Assembly (NCBI GenBank): GCA_018222345.1
Contig: JAAFAL010000011.1
Span: 2,558-40,968, forward strand
Length of the DNA stretch: 38,411 nt
Direction: 5' to 3'
Origin: a bacterium
Lineage (GTDB): Bacteria > Pseudomonadota > Gammaproteobacteria > Nevskiales > OUC007
In this document: in pieces, positions 34,004 to 38,411 of the stretch
Layout of the letters: each line of letters opens with the position of its first letter
Numbering within the stretch: the stretch's first letter is position 1
Translations under genes and position numbers: made by a program
Notes under the pieces: model-generated
Told to the model about the DNA's origin: nothing
Databases searched by the model: none
What the model saw: only the letters and a program-made list of their open reading frames with translations

Positions 34004-34782
34004 GCGCCTCCGACAAACAGTTGGACATGGAGCTGAAGGCGCTGGCAGGCGAACTGTCGGAGCGCCAGCGCGCGCGTGCCGGGCTTGAAGGCCACTGCAC
34101 CCTGGAAGAATTGGCCGCCGCCTACGACATCGCGCGAAACCCAGGCCCCTACGAAGACATGCCGGCAGCGCTGGAAACACGCATCCGCCTGGCCGCCGCA
34201 TTGAATAAGCGCGATGCCGCAGCGCCCAAGCGCCGCAATGGCGAGCCCACCCTGCTGGGCAACCTGGCATGGATTGCTGCAGCCGCAGCCATTGTTGCGG
34301 CGATTGCCGGCTGGTGGCCGCGTGGCGGTGAAGAGCTCAGCACACAGGTCGCCGTCCAGCAATTGGAGGCAACGGCCGAAGAGGTCACCAAAGTGGCGCT
34401 CAGCGGCACCAAGGATGCGACCGTGGCCGACGCCTTCTCGGGCGAGGTGATCTGGTCGCAAAGCGAGCAACGCGGTTACATGCGCTTGGCCGGCCTGGCC
34501 GCCAACAACCCTGAAACCGAGCAGTATCAGCTTTGGATTATCGACGCCGAGCGCGGTGAGTATCCGGTTGATGGCGGCGTGTTCGACGTGCCCGAGCCGG
34601 CTGGCGAGAACACCGTGCCCTTCGAAGCCAAACTGGCGGTGTATCAGCCCGCCGCGTTTGCCATTACGGTTGAGCAGCCGGGTGGCGTGGTGGTGTCCAG
34701 CCAAGACCGCGTGGCGGCTATTGGCAAGGTTGCCGCACCAAAACAAACCAAGCCGGAGGCTGGTGGAGACACCGGTGCCTGA
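34000..34782 (+). CDS. Membrane anti-sigma factor, RskA-like
   Basis: A 260-residue single-pass membrane protein. The cytoplasmic part (about 1-82) should hold the sigma factor; the helix is at about 87-104 (LAWIAAAAAIVAAIAGWW), and the periplasmic C-terminal domain has QLWIIDAERGEYPVDGGVF and FAITVEQPGGVVVSS, the pattern of the RskA/anti-sigma-K C-terminal domain. The N-terminal part lacks the HxxxCxxC zinc motif of ZAS-type factors; it has one HC pair only. Translational coupling to the sigma gene fixes the partnership. Release is probably by proteolysis, as in relatives, which is inference. Confidence 0.88.
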   Translation: MSASDKQLDMELKALAGELSERQRARAGLEGHCTLEELAAAYDIARNPGPYEDMPAALETRIRLAAALNKRDAAAPKRRNGEPTLLGNLAWIAAAAAIVAAIAGWWPRGGEELSTQVAVQQLEATAEEVTKVALSGTKDATVADAFSGEVIWSQSEQRGYMRLAGLAANNPETEQYQLWIIDAERGEYPVDGGVFDVPEPAGENTVPFEAKLAVYQPAAFAITVEQPGGVVVSSQDRVAAIGKVAAPKQTKPEAGGDTGA

Positions 34783-35140
34783 CCACGCGCCAGGCTTTCT
34801 GGCGCTGGTCGATGCCGCTAAGGCGCGTATTCGCGAGGTGCCAGCATCAGAACTGCCTGGATGGCTGCGGCGCCAACCCGAGGCAGCATTGATTGATGTG
34901 CGTGAGGAATCGGAGTTCGCGGCTGCCCACGTCAAAGGCGCCGAGCACATCGGTAAAGGCGTCATCGAGCGCGACATCGAACGCCTGCATCCCGACAAAC
35001 AGCAACCGCTGTATCTCTATTGCGGTGGTGGTTATCGCTCGGCGCTGGCCGCCGACGCCTTGACGCAAATGGGTTATACCGACGCGGTGTCGGTTGATGG
35101 TGGCTGGCGGGCGCTCAAGGGCCTGATGCCGGTGGCCTGA
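34775..35140 (+). CDS. Rhodanese-domain protein
   Basis: A 121-residue single-domain rhodanese. The start is GTG 34775, with GGAG seven bases upstream, overlapping the anti-sigma stop by 8 bases; no ATG is available. ALIDVREESEFAAAHVKGAEHI is the family N-terminal pattern (key: DVREESEF, HVKGAEHI), and the active-site loop CGGGYRS contains the sulfur-accepting cysteine within YLYCGG. Rhodaneses move sulfur as a persulfide. Coupling to an ECF/anti-sigma pair beside msrA suggests a thiol or oxidative stress role. Confidence 0.88.
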   Translation: MPDHAPGFLALVDAAKARIREVPASELPGWLRRQPEAALIDVREESEFAAAHVKGAEHIGKGVIERDIERLHPDKQQPLYLYCGGGYRSALAADALTQMGYTDAVSVDGGWRALKGLMPVA

Positions 35141-35318
35141 GGGATTGCCTCGAATAAGGGATTGCCTCGCGCAAAGGCGCGAAGGACGCAAAGTTATTTA
35201 CTTTGTCATTCCCGCGAAAGCGGGAATCTAGCCGTTCTAATCGGCGCCAAGCGTTCGATTCCTAGTCTCTGTTCCACTAAAAATAAAACTTAGCGTTCTT
35301 TGCGCCTTTGCGCGAGGC
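35141..35318. repeat. Nested composite of palindromic repeats
   Basis: GGGATTGCCTCG occurs twice (35141-35152 and 35158-35169). The arms GCCTCGCGCAAAGGCG... (35164-35195) and ...CGCCTTTGCGCGAGGC (35287-35318) pair at 29 of 32 positions. Inside, ATTCCCGC-GAAA-GCGGGAAT (35208-35227) is a second, separate palindrome of the CATTCCCGCGAAAGCGGG type. It fills the gap between the rhodanese stop and the small membrane protein stop, which converge. Confidence 0.85.
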
Positions 35319-35326
35319 AAAAAAAA

Positions 35327-35515
35327 CTACGGCTTGCCCCAATCATCATCGTCGGCGTCTTCCTCGTCATCCCACTGCTTCACTTTGCTCCAATCGGCAC
35401 GCTGCTCTTGCTTGCGGGCTTTGCGATTTTGCTGGCGCACGAACAGTGCGCCGCAAACAAAAGTGAGTGCCAGCAGCAGCAAAATCAGGGTGATTGTCGC
35501 GTTGGGTTCGTGCAT
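35327..35515 (-). CDS. Small single-helix membrane protein
   Basis: A 62-residue protein with one hydrophobic helix (about 7-26, TITLILLLLALTFVCGALFV), a basic patch (RQQNRKARKQEQR) and a strongly acidic tail (WDDEEDADDDDW). The positive charges after the helix put the tail in the cytoplasm. No family is recognised. It lies 7 bases after the DAHP synthase stop on the same strand and is probably co-transcribed. Confidence 0.65.
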   Translation of the reverse strand: MHEPNATITLILLLLALTFVCGALFVRQQNRKARKQEQRADWSKVKQWDDEEDADDDDWGKP

Positions 35516-35522
35516 CGGGCGG

Positions 35523-36893
35523 CTAGGGCACGGTGGCGCCGGCTTGTTTGCGGACGATGAGCATGGCCAGTTCCAGCGCTTGCTCGTAGTTGAGCCGTGG
35601 GTCAACTTGCGACTTGTAGGCGCGCGACAGGTCGGTTTCGGTCAGGTCGCGGGCGCCGCCCATGCATTCGGTAACGTTCTCACCGGTCAATTCCAAATGC
35701 ACGCCACCCAGGTGGGTGCCGCAGGCCTGGTGCACGTCGAATGCAGTGTCCAGTTCGGCACGGATATTGTCGAACTTGCGGGTTTTGACGCCAGTGCTGG
35801 TTGACTCGGTATTGCCGTGCATGGGGTCGCACATCCACAGCACTTGGCGGCCTGCGTCGCGCACGGCTTCGACGATTGGCGGCAGCGCGTCGGCAATCTT
35901 GCCGGCGCCCATGCGGTGGATGAGCACGATGCGGCCGGGCTCGTCGTCGGGGTTGAGCGTGTCCAGCAGGCCCAGCACCCAGTCGGTGTCCATCGAAGGG
36001 CCGATCTTGATGCCCACCGGGTTGCGGATACCGCGGCAATATTCCACGTGCGCGCCGTCCAGCTCGGCCGTGCGCACGCCAATCCAAGGCAAGTGTGTGG
36101 ACAGGTTGTACCAGCCGTCCTGGCGCGGCACGGTACGGGTTTGCGCCTGCTCGTAATGCAGGTGCAGCGCCTCGTGGCTGGTAAAGAAATCAACCCGGCC
36201 GAAGTCGCCAATGGTTTTGTCGGCCAGGGTTTCCATGAAACGAATGGACTCGCCAATGGCATCAACCATTTGCTGATACGCGCCTGAGTGCGGCGAGTGC
36301 GCCACCCAGTCCAAATCCCAGAACTCCGGGTGGTGCAAGTCGGCAAAGCCGCCATCGATCAGCCCGCGGACGAAGTTCAGCGTCATCGCCGAGCGCGCAT
36401 GGGCGCGGATCAGCAACCGCGGGTTTGGCACCCGCGCCTCGGCGGTAAATGCCGGCGCGTTGACGATGTCGCCGCGATAGCTAGGCAGGGTGACGCCGTC
36501 GCGGGTTTCGAGGTCGGCACTGCGCGGCTTGGCGTATTGGCCGGCAAAGCGGCCCACGCGCACCACGCGTTTTTTCATGCCGTGCACCATCACCAGGCTC
36601 ATCTGCAGCAGCACTTTCAGCCGGTTGGTAATGATGTCTGGGGTGGTGTCGGCAAAGCTTTCGGCGCAGTCGCCACCTTGCAGCACGAACATCTTGCCGG
36701 CTTGTGCAGCGGCAATTTGTGTCTTGAGTGCTTGTACCTCGCGCGAGGTCACTAGCGGCGGCATGCCGGACAGCTCGGCCAGCGCCGCATCCAGTGCCCC
36801 GGCGTCAGGATATTTGGCCTGCTGTACCGCAGTGCGAGTTTGCCAGCTATCGGGTGACCAGCCGGCGATCAGATTGGGAGCGGGGGCGTTCAT
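35523..36893 (-). CDS. Class II 3-deoxy-7-phosphoheptulonate synthase
   Basis: A 456-residue enzyme condensing phosphoenolpyruvate and erythrose-4-phosphate, the first step of the shikimate pathway to aromatic amino acids. It is the plant-like class II type: QGGDCAES near residue 75, RVGRFAGQYAKPRS, the metal-binding HGNTEST-type PMHGNTE and GGVHLELTGENVTEC are all present. E. coli has only class I enzymes of about 350 residues. It feeds the pathway to which trpC and trpD at 24378-26209 belong. Its ATG directly follows the stop of the GST-like gene (TGAATG). Confidence 0.96.
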   Translation of the reverse strand: MNAPAPNLIAGWSPDSWQTRTAVQQAKYPDAGALDAALAELSGMPPLVTSREVQALKTQIAAAQAGKMFVLQGGDCAESFADTTPDIITNRLKVLLQMSLVMVHGMKKRVVRVGRFAGQYAKPRSADLETRDGVTLPSYRGDIVNAPAFTAEARVPNPRLLIRAHARSAMTLNFVRGLIDGGFADLHHPEFWDLDWVAHSPHSGAYQQMVDAIGESIRFMETLADKTIGDFGRVDFFTSHEALHLHYEQAQTRTVPRQDGWYNLSTHLPWIGVRTAELDGAHVEYCRGIRNPVGIKIGPSMDTDWVLGLLDTLNPDDEPGRIVLIHRMGAGKIADALPPIVEAVRDAGRQVLWMCDPMHGNTESTSTGVKTRKFDNIRAELDTAFDVHQACGTHLGGVHLELTGENVTECMGGARDLTETDLSRAYKSQVDPRLNYEQALELAMLIVRKQAGATVP

Positions 36894-37646
36894 TCAGGCC
36901 GCGTAGGTGGTGTTGAGGTAGTCAAGAATATCAGCCGACTCGAACAACTCGGTGCCGGTGTTCGGATCGATGAGGTAGGGCACCTGCACTTTGCCGGTGC
37001 GTTCCAGCAAGGCGGTGCGGTTGCGGCCTTGCACGGGTTCGTTGGGGAACAGTGCCGTGCGCATTTGCGGCGGGCCCATGTCTTTCCACAACTCCTTGGC
37101 CATGTTGCGTAGCACGTACGGTAATTCCAGTTCGCACAGGCGCTCGCGCACAAGGCGCGAGTAGGGGCTGGACTCGAAGCTGTACAGTTCAAGCGGTTTT
37201 GCTGCCGGGCGAGATTTACGCGCCGTCAGGCCGCGCATGCCGCGCGCCGCGGTGGCCAATTGCGAGCCGGGCACGCGCAAGCCGTGCAGCCAGGCCGCCG
37301 GGGCGCCGCGGCCGGCATAGGTGCGGTACAGGTAGTCGATGATGTCGGCCGACTCGTACATTGCGGCGCCAGTGTTTGGATCGACCAGAAACGGAAATTG
37401 CGCCTTGCCACCAGCATCGGCGACTTGTGGTCGAAACCGCTGCCCACCCTTGGGCGTGGGTTTGATCAGTACGTCGATGTCCAGCTCCGATAAGGCCTCG
37501 CGCACCAGCCGGCAATACGGGCAAGCCTCGAACTCGAACAGTTCCAGCAGTTGTTCCGGCTGGCGGGTGCCGGGCCGGGTTTTGGTGCCGCGCCATGCGG
37601 CAAAGGTGCTGGCCAGCACCGAGCTAGTCACTTTCAGGGCGTGCAT
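36894..37646 (-). CDS. Tandem glutathione S-transferase N-terminal domain protein
   Basis: A 250-residue protein with two thioredoxin-fold GST N-terminal domains (about 34-112 and 152-250) and no helical GST C-terminal domain. Domain 1 has ACPYCRLVREAL with an intact CPYC (42-45); domain 2 has SSPYSRLVRERL, where both cysteines are serine (160-163). Both end in the substrate-side motif LxDPNTG...ESADIxDYL. Likely a glutaredoxin- or GST-like thiol protein with one active and one degenerate half. ATG 37646 is chosen; the frame is open further upstream. Confidence 0.87.
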   Translation of the reverse strand: MHALKVTSSVLASTFAAWRGTKTRPGTRQPEQLLELFEFEACPYCRLVREALSELDIDVLIKPTPKGGQRFRPQVADAGGKAQFPFLVDPNTGAAMYESADIIDYLYRTYAGRGAPAAWLHGLRVPGSQLATAARGMRGLTARKSRPAAKPLELYSFESSPYSRLVRERLCELELPYVLRNMAKELWKDMGPPQMRTALFPNEPVQGRNRTALLERTGKVQVPYLIDPNTGTELFESADILDYLNTTYAA

Positions 37647-37733
37647 GGGGAGTGCGCTCGCGAAATGGGCGCGCAGTTTAACGTGATGCGCGGCCGTGCC
37701 GGCCACCGAGCGCGGCAACCTTTTGTCGGGCAA

Positions 37734-37922
37734 GGCTAAATTTATCCTTTGTTAGCAAGCCCTGGTGTGGTAAAAAATTAACGTTAAACAAACGTGTTAA
37801 ATAATAGTAATCACAGCGTTGCGCTGCGATTATCGTGACGATCGCGGCAAATACGCATCGCGACGTGACACAAAAAAGCGCCATAACGAGCGCATATCAG
37901 ATGCGGGTCTGAGGAGATGACA
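37734..37922 (+). promoter_or_regulatory. AT-rich upstream region of the lipoprotein gene
   Basis: The 189 bases before the gene at 37923 are clearly AT-richer than the coding sequence. TTAACGTTAA (37778-37787) is a perfect palindrome, and an AATAAT stretch at 37800-37805 may be a -10 element with TTAACG (37778-37783) as -35 at 16 bases. GAGGAG before the ATG is a strong ribosome site. The regulator is unknown. Confidence 0.35.
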
Positions 37923-38411
37923 ATGTCGATGAATCGATTGCTGGCGACGCTGGGCGTCGTGTTTTTGGCTGGCTGCGGCGGTGGTGGCGGTGCCGATCCG
38001 GCTGCGCCTGACCCCATATCGGTCAAATCCGGCGTGTTCGTTGACGCCCGCGCATCGGGGCTGGGATTCACCAGCGCGGCAGGCGCTGGCGTCACCAATG
38101 CCAACGGCGTGTTCGACTACGCCGAAGGGCGCCAGGTCGAATTCCTGTTGGGCGACATCTCGCTGGGTAGCGCAATCGGCAGCGACATCCTCACGCCCGT
38201 CGAACTGGTGCCCGGCGCCACGGGGGACGACCTGTTCGCTGACCCGCCGGCGGTGATCAACATCGTCCGCCTGATGATGACGCTGGACGCCGACGGCCAG
38301 CCCGGCAACGGCATCGCCATCACCAGCCAAGCCCGCAGCGCTGGTGTTGGCCGCAGCATCAATTTCGCCCAGAGCTATAACGCCTTCGGCGACGACGACG
38401 CGGTGCTGGAC
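37923..38411 (+). CDS. Lipoprotein, partial (runs off the window)
   Basis: 163 residues are visible with no stop. It has a lipoprotein signal peptide (lipobox LAGC, C18) followed by a glycine run. The next part, VFVDARASGLGF...GVTNANGVFDY...VEFLLGDISLG, resembles an exported domain (VxGLxY...TNAxGxFxY...FxxGxxxLG) found in many gammaproteobacterial lipoproteins. This supports a surface or periplasmic protein with more repeats beyond the edge. The ribosome site GAGGAGA precedes ATG 37923. The function of the domain is not known. Confidence 0.8.
   Translation, partial: MSMNRLLATLGVVFLAGCGGGGGADPAAPDPISVKSGVFVDARASGLGFTSAAGAGVTNANGVFDYAEGRQVEFLLGDISLGSAIGSDILTPVELVPGATGDDLFADPPAVINIVRLMMTLDADGQPGNGIAITSQARSAGVGRSINFAQSYNAFGDDDAVLD

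Overview
The window is chromosomal DNA of a GC-rich gammaproteobacterium. The evidence is a Crp/Vfr regulator whose ligand and DNA-contact residues all match E. coli CRP with an offset of one, an OsmC-like gene (YhfA type) divergent from crp, trpD-trpC beside crp, an LptM-LysA pair, RarD, HemW with RdgB and RNase PH, and several lipoproteins and outer-membrane barrels. A lineage near Xanthomonadales/Nevskiales is an inference, not proven. No rRNA, tRNA, CRISPR array or transposase was seen.

Layout. 1-1800 is an accessory segment: two near-identical 77/78-bp structured repeats bracket the tail of a BrnT-like toxin gene, an intact BrnA-like antitoxin, an AT-richer methyltransferase gene and a micro-ORF. 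The second repeat runs into a strong minus-strand terminator. 1796-7124 (minus) holds a LysE-type exporter and the tightly packed run lptM-lysA-membrane protein-polA. 7183-9532 (plus) holds a carboxylesterase and two tandem paralogous lipoproteins of unknown function. 9680-16551 carries rarD, a small exported protein, a VOC protein, a prolyl oligopeptidase, an RhlE-type helicase with a structured leader, and a membrane-anchored hydrolase. 16518-21910 carries ASCH, PqiA-like and M48 proteins (minus), an outer-membrane protein behind a TetR-type operator, a diguanylate cyclase and a second small barrel.

21914-29006 holds a CoxE-like VWA protein, OsmC, crp, trpC, trpD, citrate synthase and a short malic enzyme. 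29154-32549 (plus) is a compact run: rph, VOC, lipoprotein, rdgB, hemW and a CPXCG protein. 32579-35140 has a membrane-anchored MsrA divergent from an ECF sigma factor, an anti-sigma factor and a rhodanese, the last three translationally coupled; this looks like an envelope stress module. 35327-37646 (minus) holds a small membrane protein, class II DAHP synthase and a double GST-N protein. A lipoprotein gene starts at 37923 and runs off the end.

The intergenic spaces hold several palindromic repeat families: five copies of a TGTCATTGCGAG...CAATGACA element, one CCCCTCA...TGAGGGG element, and a nested composite at 35141-35318. Most genes are ordinary housekeeping. The least explained parts are the duplicated structured element with the broken toxin-antitoxin pair, the tandem lipoproteins, the TetR-type operator without a visible regulator, and the anti-sigma factor lacking a zinc motif.
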